A DNA stretch of 64,000 nt, from the NCBI GenBank assembly GCA_963714035.1, contig OY970224.1, positions 930,001 through 994,000 on the forward strand, written 5' to 3'. Source of the stretch: DATFVB01 sp963714035 (GTDB lineage Bacteria > Acidobacteriota > Thermoanaerobaculia > UBA5066 > DATFVB01). The notes beneath the pieces were generated by a model. The model had not been told where the DNA came from. It saw only the letters and a list, made by a program, of their open reading frames with translations, and did no database searches. This document shows positions 56,244 through 63,642 of this stretch, in pieces (the first letter of the stretch is position 1; each line of letters begins with the position of its first letter). The translations under genes and the position numbers were made by a program.

Positions 56244-56582
56244 TTAGTCCGGATCGGGGCCGTCGTCGGTCGGTTCGTCAGGGACAACCCGCAAGAAAGC
56301 CCTCGCTCGATCCGCCTTCTTTAGAAGCGCGTCATTCATGCGCGGGCCCCTTGATTCGGTGGACTCGCTCCCATAGGCGCTCGTCGAAAGGTCGAGCGAC
56401 GACATTCCAACGCTTGGTGAAGCAGCGCTGACGGCCGCCGCAGCCGCCGCAAACGCGGCAACTCTGAGGACAGCTTTCACGCGTCCCCGAGGCGACCCGG
56501 GTTCCTGACGAGTCGGTGCAAAAACGATCTCCGGCTCGAAGATTTCGCTCTCGAAAAACGGCTCGCGGCTAGATTCCGTCAC
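56244..56582 (-). CDS. Unknown protein with one hydrophobic segment, second gene of the cargo operon
   Basis: A 112-residue protein: an acidic head (SSREPFFESEIFEPEIVFAP), a hydrophobic Ala/Val stretch (VLRVAAFAAAAAAVSAASP, ~37-55) that may be a membrane helix, and a charged tail (ALLKKADRARAFLRVVPDEP). The GTG at 56582 overlaps the stop of the first gene (GTGA), so it is translationally coupled. No family is recognised. Confidence 0.55.
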   Translation of the reverse strand: MTESSREPFFESEIFEPEIVFAPTRQEPGSPRGRVKAVLRVAAFAAAAAAVSAASPSVGMSSLDLSTSAYGSESTESRGPRMNDALLKKADRARAFLRVVPDEPTDDGPDPD

Positions 56583-57193
56583 GGTTCTATACGTCCACTT
56601 TCCCCGATGCTGGGAAGCTCAGCGGATATTGTTTCACACATAGCGAGAAGTCTACAAAGCTCCGTCGCGGTAGTAAGAACTCTAACCACTGGTGAGACTT
56701 GCATGAGAGAAGGGTTCTTGGTTTTTCCGAATTGCGCTGTGGCCGCGGGCGGCAAATGAAAAAAATCGAGCGACGCCTGAGAACCCGAATAGGCCAAGAG
56801 GTCAAGGTTCACCCATTCAGAATGCTCCTTCTCGGCCGCCGTCGTACACCACCCTTCAACGAGCGACGACGCTGGGGCCTCGTAGGACCGGGGCATTTTC
56901 GCCCTGAGCTTCTGCCGGAACTCCTCGCTGCCTCCGATAAAATTTTGAACGAAAGATTCGATGGGGAAACGGAGCTCGAGCCTGCTTCGGAGGCCGGACG
57001 GCGTTCCGAGTCTCTCCTTCGCGAAGAAGAAACTGACAGCGTCGAGCCGTGGGATCGCCCAGCAAAAATCCGAATCGTAGGAATTCTGGGGAGTGGGTAT
57101 TTTGGCCGTCTCGATCTGAACGAGTCCGTCCTCGCGGACTGAGACGTACCCTCTGGGGGCAATCTCGGCGGGGGAACTCTTGTACTTTGCCAT
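56579..57193 (-). CDS. Unknown protein, first gene of the element's cargo operon
   Basis: A 204-residue soluble protein. LVQIETAKIPTPQNSYDSDF, PRLDAVSFFFAKERLG, LELRFPIESFVQNFIGG and LLAYSGSQASLDFFHLPPAA are its most structured parts; no signal, membrane helix or catalytic motif is evident. The ATG at 57193 has an upstream CTGGAG site and TACGAT (57207-57212) as a possible -10. Its stop overlaps the second gene. AT-rich codon use marks it as foreign. Confidence 0.6.
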   Translation of the reverse strand: MAKYKSSPAEIAPRGYVSVREDGLVQIETAKIPTPQNSYDSDFCWAIPRLDAVSFFFAKERLGTPSGLRSRLELRFPIESFVQNFIGGSEEFRQKLRAKMPRSYEAPASSLVEGWCTTAAEKEHSEWVNLDLLAYSGSQASLDFFHLPPAATAQFGKTKNPSLMQVSPVVRVLTTATELCRLLAMCETISAELPSIGESGRIEP

Positions 57194-57397
57194 GGCTCCA
57201 GTTTCGAATCGTACACCGATCGCGGCCCGAGGGAGTGGGGAGTTCCCATGACTTCATCGCACGTCGTCTCCCGCTTGCGCCAAGATTGACGGTATAGAAC
57301 GGTCTCGCTGCCCCCCTCGTCGATCCTAAGACTGTAGCGCGAAATGTAACTCAAGAGGCCCGAACAGGCCCCAATGCATCCCTCGGCCAAAAACATA

Positions 57398-57419
57398 AGG
57401 GCCTGATTTCTCAGGCCCT
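57398..57419 (-). terminator. Terminator downstream of tRNA-Gln, supplied by the element
   Basis: A perfect 9-bp stem AGGGCCTGA / TCAGGCCCT with a 4-base loop; read on the minus strand it is followed by TATGTTTTT. It lies 12 bp beyond the tRNA CCA end on the element side of the att core, so the element brings a terminator for the tRNA it occupies. Confidence 0.75.
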
Positions 57420-57427
57420 CGTTGGTT

Positions 57428-57461
57428 GGTTTGGTTGGGGAGGAAGGATTCGAACCTTCAA
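57428..57461. repeat. Attachment site, tRNA-side copy
   Basis: Same 34 bp as 48197-48230. Covers the tRNA-Gln T-arm, the 3' acceptor strand, CCA and four following bases. Recombination between the two copies would excise a 9,231-bp circle and leave an intact tRNA. Confidence 0.9.
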
Positions 57462-57506
57462 TAGGCGGCTCCAAAGGCCGCTGCCCTACCGTTAGGCGAC
57501 TCCCCA
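57432..57506 (-). tRNA. tRNA-Gln (anticodon TTG)
   Basis: A 75-nt cloverleaf with CCA encoded. Acceptor TGGGGAG pairs with CTCCCCA, D-stem GCC/GGC, anticodon stem GCGGC/GCCGC with loop CTTTGGA (anticodon UUG, reads CAA), T-arm GAAGG-TTCGAAT-CCTTC. The discriminator base is A. It is the integration target of the 48.2-57.5 kb element and stays intact. Confidence 0.96.
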
Positions 57507-57516
57507 GCAGACGACG

Positions 57517-57522
57517 ATTCTA
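57517..57522 (-). promoter_or_regulatory. -10 element (TAGAAT) of tRNA-Gln
   Basis: TAGAAT on the minus strand ends 10 nt before the first base of the mature tRNA, a suitable distance for a short 5' leader. The same hexamer serves several protein genes here, which supports it as a housekeeping -10. Confidence 0.55.
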
Positions 57523-57898
57523 GCCCGAGGAGCACGGACGCGCCGCGTCATGCGGTGCCAGTTCACGCGGCGTCGTCTCCTGGGCAACTTCCCGTACTCG
57601 CAACATTCCTGTCCGGCACGAGCGTCGATTTCCCGAAGAGGAGGCGCGAGCCACGCTCACCCGGTCGGGCGCCGGAGCGGTCGAGCCGAGAAAGCGAGCC
57701 GCGAAGGTCAGATCGCGGAAAGTGTGAGCGCGAAGTGCGCATTCACATGCGCGCGGAGTGCTCTCTCCTGAGCGGAGCGAAGGACCTGGCCACGCGAGCA
57801 GATCCTTCGTCGCTACGCTCCTCAGGATGACAGGTTTCGGAGGTCCGCGATCTGGGAGGCCGGCGTGTTCCAGCGGAGCGCGCGCGCCGGCCGACGGT
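57523..57898. repeat. Intergenic region with extragenic repeat family A
   Basis: No gene in about 375 bp. It contains gggcgccggagcggtcgag near 57665 and the 151-bp module 57711-57861, nearly identical to 43000-43150, bounded by gatcgcgga and tccgcgatc. The final 35 bp (ggaggccggcgtgttccagcggagcgcgc) match the start of the 167-bp tandem unit at 41261. Confidence 0.75.
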
Positions 57899-58615
57899 TT
57901 ATTTCGGCTGCTTGAAGACCACGCCGCCCTTCTTGTCGAACAGGACGAGCGAACCTTCCTGGGTCCGCATTGCCGCTCCCGAGCTCGCCTCCTTGAGCGC
58001 GATCGTCCCGAGCGAGGCCCGAAGCGTCCCGTCGGCGTCGATCAGCTTCACCGCCGGCGAGCCGTCCGCCGCGACGGCGGCGCGGACCCGCGCGTTCTCG
58101 TCCGCGTCGAACACGGCCAGACCGGCCGTCCCGTCGGCCGAGACCTCCAGGCCGGCGCGTTTTTTCGCGGCGTCCGAAAGCTCCACCGACGCGGAGCCGT
58201 CGGCCGCCGTCGAGATCTTCACCCGGGCGCGCGCCGAATCGTCGTCGAGGTGCGCGTCCGCCCCGCCGTCCTTGTCGAGCGCGAGACCGAGCCTCGCCCT
58301 CTCCATCCGGTCGAGCAGCTCGAGTCGCGGCGTGCCGTCGTCGGCGACGCGCAGACGCGCGCGGTTCTTCCCGGTCGAATCCTTCAGCAGCAGCTGCGTT
58401 CCCGACCGGTCCGCGGACATCGTCCCCCGGAGCGCGCCCGTGGAGTCGATCAGACGGAATTCGGTCGCTTCGACGATCCGCACGCGCCCGGCCGGTCGCG
58501 CCGCGACGAGGACCGCGGCGGCCGCCGCGAGCGCAGCCGCCGCGGCCGCGACCCGGAAGCGCCGGTTGTCGTTTTCGAGCCGCGCCAGCCGCGCGGCGAC
58601 GTCGGATTGGTCCAT
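57899..58615 (-). CDS. Membrane-anchored beta-repeat protein of unknown function
   Basis: A 238-residue protein: a charged head (QSDVAARLARLENDNRRF), one membrane helix (VAAAAAALAAAAAVLVAARP, ~22-41), then six to seven ~26-residue units of the form xxRLxxxxDGxxxLxLxDxxGxxR, e.g. FRLIDSTGALRGTMSADRSG, LLLKDSTGKNRARLRVADDG, LELLDRMERARLGLALDKDG and AVKLIDADGTLRASLG. These should form a repetitive beta structure outside the membrane. Similar proteins exist in Acidobacteria and Planctomycetes without known function. A GGAGGTGGGGG site precedes the ATG. Confidence 0.75.
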   Translation of the reverse strand: MDQSDVAARLARLENDNRRFRVAAAAAALAAAAAVLVAARPAGRVRIVEATEFRLIDSTGALRGTMSADRSGTQLLLKDSTGKNRARLRVADDGTPRLELLDRMERARLGLALDKDGGADAHLDDDSARARVKISTAADGSASVELSDAAKKRAGLEVSADGTAGLAVFDADENARVRAAVAADGSPAVKLIDADGTLRASLGTIALKEASSGAAMRTQEGSLVLFDKKGGVVFKQPK

Positions 58616-58693
58616 CCCCCACCTCCGCCGCCGATCTTACCGGAGGCCCGGCAAGGTCACGACGAGAGACGAGACCGCGCGGGACGAATAGGG

Positions 58694-60361
58694 TCAGGGC
58701 GCCGTGGAGGGCGCCTCGAGCGTGAGCCGGCCTTCCCCGCCGCGATCGGAGAGCCCGATCACCTTGAAGAGCGGCACCTGCGACGCGAGCCCCTTCAGGG
58801 AGAAGAAACCGAGCTGCGCCGCGTTGACCCGGTCCTTCACCGCCTCGTACGTCTCGGGACCGATGACGATGTCCCCCGGCGCCGCGACGAACTGCTCGAT
58901 CCGGGCGGCGATATTGACCGGCGTGCCGAGGACCGTGTAGTCGACGCGCCGATCCGACCCGATCTCGCCGACGACGACCTCGCCCGAATTGATCGCGATC
59001 CGCACCTCGAGCCGCCGCTCCCCCGCCGCTTCGCGCTGCACATTCCAGGTCTCGAGCGACTCCCGGATCTTGAGAGCCGCGACGATCGACCGCCAGGCAT
59101 GGTCCGGCTGGTCGATCGGAGCCCCGAAGAACGCCATCGCCTCGTCGCCGATGAATTTGTCGAGCGTCCCGTCGACCGAGAAGACCGCCTCCGCGGCATG
59201 CGTGAAGAACATGTTGAGCATCGTCGAGACCGTGTCGGGCGGCATCTTCTCGGAGAGCGTCGTGAACCCGACGAGATCGGCGAACATGACGGTCACGTTC
59301 TTCGTGCGGGCGAGCTTGAGCGACCCGGTGCCGGACGAGCCCGCGATGATCTCCTCGATCACGGCCGGCGAGTGATACCGCTCGAGCCGGGTCCGGATCC
59401 GCTTGTCCTCCTCGACGCGCGCGTGAAGGCTCGCGCGCTCGATCGCGACCGCCGCGAAGTTCGCGAGCGCGGTCAGCAGGTCGAGGTCCTCGCTCTTGAA
59501 CGTGCCGACGTAGATCGGGGAATCGACGTGGACCACGCCGATCACGGTGCCCCGGTCCCAGAGAGGGACGCACATCGCGGAACGGATGTGCTGGATCCGG
59601 ATCGACTGCCCCATGTCGAATCGGTCGTCCTTCTGGGCGTCGTGGGTGAGGAAGGCGACCTTCTGCCGCACGACCATCTCGACGATCGTGCGCGAGAACG
59701 GCACCTCGCCCTCGACCGTCGTCGTCATCCGCGACGACTTGACGCGCGCGACCCGGGTCTTCAGATCCCCCGTCTCGTCCATCAGGAGGAGGAAGCCGCG
59801 GTCGACGGGAAGGTATTCGAAGATGAGGTCCATGACCTTCTCGAGGACGGCCTCGAGCTCGTCGGCCGAGATCAGGGTCTTCGCGACCTGCACGAGGATC
59901 TCGAACACCTTGTTCTTGTAGGCGATGTCGAGCGAGCCCCGCTTTCGGATGACGGTCGAGTCCGCCGGCGGAAGGTCCTTCTCGAGACCGAAATCTTCGT
60001 TGAACTCGGCGAGAGGCCGGATGAACGTCGAGGTCGATTCCTTCTTTTCGGCGCCGTGCGGGTAGCTCACGATCGACGGGTCGTCGCGGAGCCGGAGCGT
60101 GAACGTGCCGACGCCGATCTCGTCCCCGTCCTTGATCTCCAGCTCGGGCACGGCCTTGCCGTTCACCCGGATGCCGTTCGTCGATTTGTTGTCGCGGACG
60201 GTCCACGTCTCGCCCTTCCGGACGACGATCGCGTGCTTGCGCGAAACCGAGAAGTCGTTCAGGACGACGTCGTTCTCGGAGGAGCGCCCGATCGACACCT
60301 CCTCCTTGAGCAGCGTGTAGACCTGCGGGCGCCCGTCGACCTCGTAGAAGAGCTGGATCAC
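58694..60361 (-). CDS. FHA-GAF-adenylate/guanylate cyclase
   Basis: A 555-residue cytoplasmic class III cyclase making cAMP or cGMP. Residues ~15-95 are an FHA phosphothreonine-binding domain (VSIGRSSENDVVLNDFSVSR, DNKSTNGIRVNGKAVPE). Residues ~150-310 are a GAF domain (LISADELEAVLEKVMDLIFE, IRSAMCVPLWDRGTVIGVVHVD). Residues ~345-530 are the cyclase: VTVMFADLVGFTTLSEKMP, DKFIGDEAMAFFGAP, IAINSGEVVVGEIGSDRRVDYTVLG and VNIAARIEQF. The FHA domain could respond to Ser/Thr kinases such as the one at 26.5 kb. The GTG at 60361 follows TAGAAT by 6 nt (leaderless). Confidence 0.94.
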   Translation of the reverse strand: MIQLFYEVDGRPQVYTLLKEEVSIGRSSENDVVLNDFSVSRKHAIVVRKGETWTVRDNKSTNGIRVNGKAVPELEIKDGDEIGVGTFTLRLRDDPSIVSYPHGAEKKESTSTFIRPLAEFNEDFGLEKDLPPADSTVIRKRGSLDIAYKNKVFEILVQVAKTLISADELEAVLEKVMDLIFEYLPVDRGFLLLMDETGDLKTRVARVKSSRMTTTVEGEVPFSRTIVEMVVRQKVAFLTHDAQKDDRFDMGQSIRIQHIRSAMCVPLWDRGTVIGVVHVDSPIYVGTFKSEDLDLLTALANFAAVAIERASLHARVEEDKRIRTRLERYHSPAVIEEIIAGSSGTGSLKLARTKNVTVMFADLVGFTTLSEKMPPDTVSTMLNMFFTHAAEAVFSVDGTLDKFIGDEAMAFFGAPIDQPDHAWRSIVAALKIRESLETWNVQREAAGERRLEVRIAINSGEVVVGEIGSDRRVDYTVLGTPVNIAARIEQFVAAPGDIVIGPETYEAVKDRVNAAQLGFFSLKGLASQVPLFKVIGLSDRGGEGRLTLEAPSTAP

Positions 60362-60367
60362 ACCGAA

Positions 60368-60373
60368 ATTCTA
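60368..60373 (-). promoter_or_regulatory. -10 element (TAGAAT), leaderless start of the cyclase gene
   Basis: TAGAAT on the minus strand ends 6 nt before the GTG at 60361; the sequence between (ttcggt) is not a ribosome binding site. Confidence 0.5.
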
Positions 60374-60439
60374 CTCTGTGTCGCCGGAATGACGCTCCGG
60401 AAGCCCGGATCGTTCCGGCATTTACAGGGCCAGGTTCCT

Positions 60440-60686
60440 CGACCGAGATCCCCGCGGCGGAGTCTTTGCGATCCGAGCCCCGCGAGGTCGCAAACGAGCT
60501 CCAAGGGGCCGGGGGCGCCGGAGCCGTCGAGGACGTCCGCCCGAGCGGTGCAGGTCAGATCGCGGAGAGTCTCCGCGCCGGGAGACGACGCGCAGCGCGT
60601 GTTCGCGCAAGCGCCTGGCGCGGAGGAGGTCCGCGATCTGAGAGGCAGCAAGCGGTCGAGCGGCTCAGCCGCGAGCCGTGCTGCCG
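60440..60686. repeat. Intergenic repeat, family A copy (diverged)
   Basis: Contains the family A blocks in order: a gcgatccgagc..cgcgaggtcgc module, gggcgccggagccgtcgag, gatcgcgga at 60558 and its complement tccgcgatc at 60630, then gtcgagcggctcagccgcgagc. The inner part differs from the 43.0 and 57.7 kb copies. No gene is seen. Confidence 0.65.
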
Positions 60687-61763
60687 CTATTGAGGCGGTT
60701 TGAACTCGATTCGCACGAGCTTCATCGACGCAATCGGCCCACCCGGCGCGGTCGCCGGTTTGTACTTCCACCGCTCGACCGCGGCGATCGCGGCCTCGGT
60801 CATTCCGAGCGGCGCCGGGCGTTTCACTTCGATCCGAGCGACGCTGCCGTCGCGGTCGATCGAAACCTGGAGGACGACCGTCCCGGCGACGCGCGCCGCG
60901 AACGCGGCGGGAGGATACACGGGCTCGACCTTCTGCAGGAGGACGGCCGGCGCGACTTCCGGCGTCCCCGGGGGAACGCTCTCCGGCGCGGCCGTCGGCG
61001 GAGGCGCTCCCGGCTCCGGAATCGCGGGCGCCGGGGAGGCCGACCCCGGGGGCGGCGGCTCGGAAGTCTGCGGCGACTGCTCGGCGACCGAGATCTCCTT
61101 CACGACCTTGCCGGCGCCGGGAGTCAACGCCGGCTCGGCGGGATTGGCGGGGATCACGTCGACGTCTTCCGAGGCGACGAAACCGAGCGTGCCGTCCGGG
61201 AGCTTCGTCGCGTAGTAGCCGTGATCGACGGAGTAGATCGGGAGGGATTCGCCCCGGCCGGCGTCTCCCCAGATCGCCGCGAACGAGAACGGCGCGAGCA
61301 ACAGCGACGTGTCTTCCGAAACGTCGCCCGAGAGGGGCGAGAATCGGAAGATCGTCTCGGCGCGGCGCTCGCGGAGCGCGCGATCCGCGTCGTGCTCGAT
61401 CGAGCGCCGGAGGAGAAATCCTTCCCGCCCCGAAGCGTCGCGGACCCGGCACCAGATTCCCTTCTCCTCCACGAGGGTGATCGCCGACCCGCGGCGCAGC
61501 GTGATGACGACCTCCGCGCGCGAGTCGGGCGCCCGGCGCAGGTCGGCCTCCCGTTCCGAGATCGTCGCCGGCTGGGAGGATGGGGCGGCCGGCGCGATCT
61601 CCGCCGACCCCCGCCGGGCGCGCGGCGCGACCGCGAACGTGAGGAGGAGCAGGACGAGCGCGAGGACGCCGACCCCGACGGGAAAATAGCGCCGAAACTC
61701 CGGCCGCGCCCAGAATCCCGTCCGGCGGCGCCGATGCGGCTTCGTCCTCCCCGGCGCGCTCAC
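60687..61763 (-). CDS. TonB-family protein with SH3-like domain
   Basis: A 358-residue membrane protein. After a basic head comes one membrane helix (FPVGVGVLALVLLLLTFAVA, ~25-44), a bacterial SH3-like segment (ISEREADLRRAPDSRAEVVI, RGSAITLVEEKGIWCRVRDA, ~70-120), a Pro-rich spacer, and a C-terminal TonB domain (VEPVYPPAAFAARVAGTVVL, VSIDRDGSVARIEVKRPAPL, AAIAAVERWKYKPA). It may transmit energy or bind partners across the periplasm. The GTG at 61763 overlaps the argF stop (GTGA), tying it to the arginine operon. Confidence 0.85.
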   Translation of the reverse strand: MSAPGRTKPHRRRRTGFWARPEFRRYFPVGVGVLALVLLLLTFAVAPRARRGSAEIAPAAPSSQPATISEREADLRRAPDSRAEVVITLRRGSAITLVEEKGIWCRVRDASGREGFLLRRSIEHDADRALRERRAETIFRFSPLSGDVSEDTSLLLAPFSFAAIWGDAGRGESLPIYSVDHGYYATKLPDGTLGFVASEDVDVIPANPAEPALTPGAGKVVKEISVAEQSPQTSEPPPPGSASPAPAIPEPGAPPPTAAPESVPPGTPEVAPAVLLQKVEPVYPPAAFAARVAGTVVLQVSIDRDGSVARIEVKRPAPLGMTEAAIAAVERWKYKPATAPGGPIASMKLVRIEFKPPQ

Positions 61764-62674
61764 GCCATCAGCGAGACGAGAATCGCCTTCTGCGCGTGGA
61801 GGCGGTTCTCGGCTTCGTCGAAGATCCTCGACCGCGGTCCGTCCGCGACCGCCGCTTCGACCTCCTCGCCCCGGTGCGCCGGAAGACAGTGGAGGAAGAT
61901 CGCCTCCGGCGCGGCCTTCGCCATCAGCGACTCGGTGACGGTGAATCCGGCGAACTTCTCCCGCCGGACGCGGGCCTCGTCCTCCTGTCCCATGGAGGCC
62001 CAGACGTCGGTGTAGACGACGTCCGCCCCGGAGACCGCCTCCGCCGGATCGCGGGTCGTCGCGATCGTTGCGCCCGTCGCCGCCGCGTCCCGGCGAGCCG
62101 ACGCGACGACTTCCCCTTTCGGCTCGTAGCCCTCCGGGCTCGCGATCGAGACCGACATCCCGGTCTTCGCGCCCCCGAACATCAGGGAATGCGCCATGTT
62201 GTTCCCGTCTCCGACGTAGGCGAGCTTCCGCCCGGCGAGCGTTCCGAAGGCCTCCCGGATCGTCTGGAGATCGGCCATCACCTGGCACGGATGCAGCAGG
62301 TCGGTCAGACCGTTGATCACGGGCACCGTCGCGTGGCGCGCGAGCTCGGTGACCGTCTCGTGCGCGAAGGTCCGCGCCATGATTCCGTCGACGTACCGGG
62401 AGAGGACGCGCGCCGTGTCGGCGATCGGCTCTCCCCGCCCGATCTGCAGGTCGCGCGACGACAGGAACATCCCGAGGCCGCCGAGCTGATACATCCCCGC
62501 CTCGAACGACACGCGCGTCCGGGTCGAGGACTTCTCGAAGATCATCGCGAGGGTCTTTCCGGCGAGCGCCGAACGGTAGCGGGCTGGCTCCTTCTTGATC
62601 GCGTCGGCGAGGTCGAGCAGCCCGGCGATCTCCCCGGGCGTCCGGTCGTGGATCGAGACGAAATCCTTCTTCAT
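61760..62674 (-). CDS. argF: Ornithine carbamoyltransferase
   Basis: A 304-residue enzyme interconverting ornithine plus carbamoyl phosphate with citrulline plus phosphate. The carbamoyl-phosphate site is FEKSSTRTRVSFEAGMYQLG, the ornithine loop DLLHPCQVMADLQT, and the C-terminal signature LHCLPAHRGEEV. It sits between carbamate kinase and TonB genes in an arcA-arcC-argF order, so it probably works as the catabolic ArcB of the arginine-deiminase pathway, though the sequence does not separate it from anabolic ArgF. ATG overlaps the arcC stop (ATGA). Confidence 0.95.
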   Translation of the reverse strand: MKKDFVSIHDRTPGEIAGLLDLADAIKKEPARYRSALAGKTLAMIFEKSSTRTRVSFEAGMYQLGGLGMFLSSRDLQIGRGEPIADTARVLSRYVDGIMARTFAHETVTELARHATVPVINGLTDLLHPCQVMADLQTIREAFGTLAGRKLAYVGDGNNMAHSLMFGGAKTGMSVSIASPEGYEPKGEVVASARRDAAATGATIATTRDPAEAVSGADVVYTDVWASMGQEDEARVRREKFAGFTVTESLMAKAAPEAIFLHCLPAHRGEEVEAAVADGPRSRIFDEAENRLHAQKAILVSLMA

Positions 62675-63642
62675 GCGCTCCTCACGTAAGTTCCGCTCCG
62701 CCGGTCGAGCGCCGCCGCGAGAGACGGCGCGTCCGTGATCAGCACTTCGCGCCCTCCCGCCTCGACGAACTTCAGGGCCGCGTCGATCTTCGGTCCCATG
62801 CTCCCCTGCGGGAACTGACCGGCGTCGTAGAGCGCCCGCCCTTCCGCCGCAGTGATGGTGGCGAGCGCCTGCTGCGTCGGCTTTCCGTAGTCCCTGTACA
62901 CCTGCGGCACGCCCGTCAACACCACGAAGAGGTCGGCCGCGAGGTTGGCCGCGAGCAGCGACGCGACGTAGTCCTTGTCGATCACCGCCTCCACCCCCCG
63001 CATCACGCCGGCGTCGTCGATCACGACCGGGATCCCGCCGCCGCCGCCGGCGATCACGATCTTCCCGCGGTTGACGAGCCACGCGACGATCTCCGTGTCC
63101 CGGATCGCCTTCGGGCGCGGCGACGCGACGACCTTCCGCCAGCCGCGGCCGGCGTCCTCGACGATCGTCCATCCGCGCTCCTTCGCGAGAGCCTCCGCCC
63201 GGGCCTTCTCGAAGAACGGGCCGATCGGCTTCGTCGGTTTGCCGAACGCGGGGTCCGCCGCGTCCACGACGACCGTCGTCACGATCGTGACGATCTCCTT
63301 CTCGAATCCGGCCGGTCGCAGGACGTTCGTCAGCGCCGTCTCGAGCAGGAACCCCATCGAGCCCTGGGTCTGCGCCACGCAGACGTCGAGGGTCTGCGGG
63401 GCGACCTTCGCGGCGGCTTCCTCGACCTGGATCAGGATGTTCCCGACCTGCGGGCCGTTGCCGTGGACGACGATCAGCTCGTATCCGCGGTTCAGGACCG
63501 GCAGGAGCAGGCGCGCCGCTTCCTCGGCCCGGCGCTGCTGCTCCGCCTGGCTGCCGTCCCCGTCGGGGGGAAGGAGCGCGTTGCCGCCGAAGGCCACGAC
63601 CGCGAGCGGCCGAACGAAGGAGAAGAATGGCTGAGGGCTCAC
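62671..63642 (-). CDS. arcC: Carbamate kinase
   Basis: A 323-residue amino-acid-kinase-fold enzyme that makes ATP from carbamoyl phosphate and ADP. Signature blocks are AVVAFGGNALLPPDGDG, VVHGNGPQVGNILIQVEEA, GSMGFLLETALTNVL, KPTKPIGPFF, VIAGGGGGIPVVID, VIDKDYVASLLAANLAADLF and FPQGSMGPKIDAALKFVE. The GTG at 63642 overlaps the arcA stop. It is the ATP-yielding last step of the arginine-deiminase pathway. Confidence 0.96.
   Translation of the reverse strand: MSPQPFFSFVRPLAVVAFGGNALLPPDGDGSQAEQQRRAEEAARLLLPVLNRGYELIVVHGNGPQVGNILIQVEEAAAKVAPQTLDVCVAQTQGSMGFLLETALTNVLRPAGFEKEIVTIVTTVVVDAADPAFGKPTKPIGPFFEKARAEALAKERGWTIVEDAGRGWRKVVASPRPKAIRDTEIVAWLVNRGKIVIAGGGGGIPVVIDDAGVMRGVEAVIDKDYVASLLAANLAADLFVVLTGVPQVYRDYGKPTQQALATITAAEGRALYDAGQFPQGSMGPKIDAALKFVEAGGREVLITDAPSLAAALDRRSGTYVRSA

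Larger units (their letters stand above)
48197..57461. mobile_element. Integrated satellite- or integrative-plasmid-like element in tRNA-Gln
   Basis: A perfect 34-bp direct repeat (48197-48230 and 57428-57461) bounds 9.2 kb. The right copy is the 3' half of an intact tRNA-Gln(UUG) gene. Inside are a tyrosine integrase next to the left repeat, a small basic protein, HTH/excisionase-like proteins, a prim-pol/SF3 helicase replication protein, a XRE regulator, and at least five cargo genes. Codon use and GC are less extreme than in the host (the 53.6-57.3 kb part is visibly AT-richer). No capsid, portal, terminase large subunit, tail, lysis or conjugation gene is found, so it is defective, a phage satellite, or an integrative plasmid. 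Confidence 0.88.

Noticed and set aside
48197..57461. A full prophage
   Set aside because: No portal, capsid, large terminase, tail or lysis gene is found between the repeats.
57899..58615. Coding ORFs on the plus strand opposite the beta-repeat and cyclase genes
   Set aside because: They mirror the GC-rich codon pattern of the minus-strand genes and contain no motifs.
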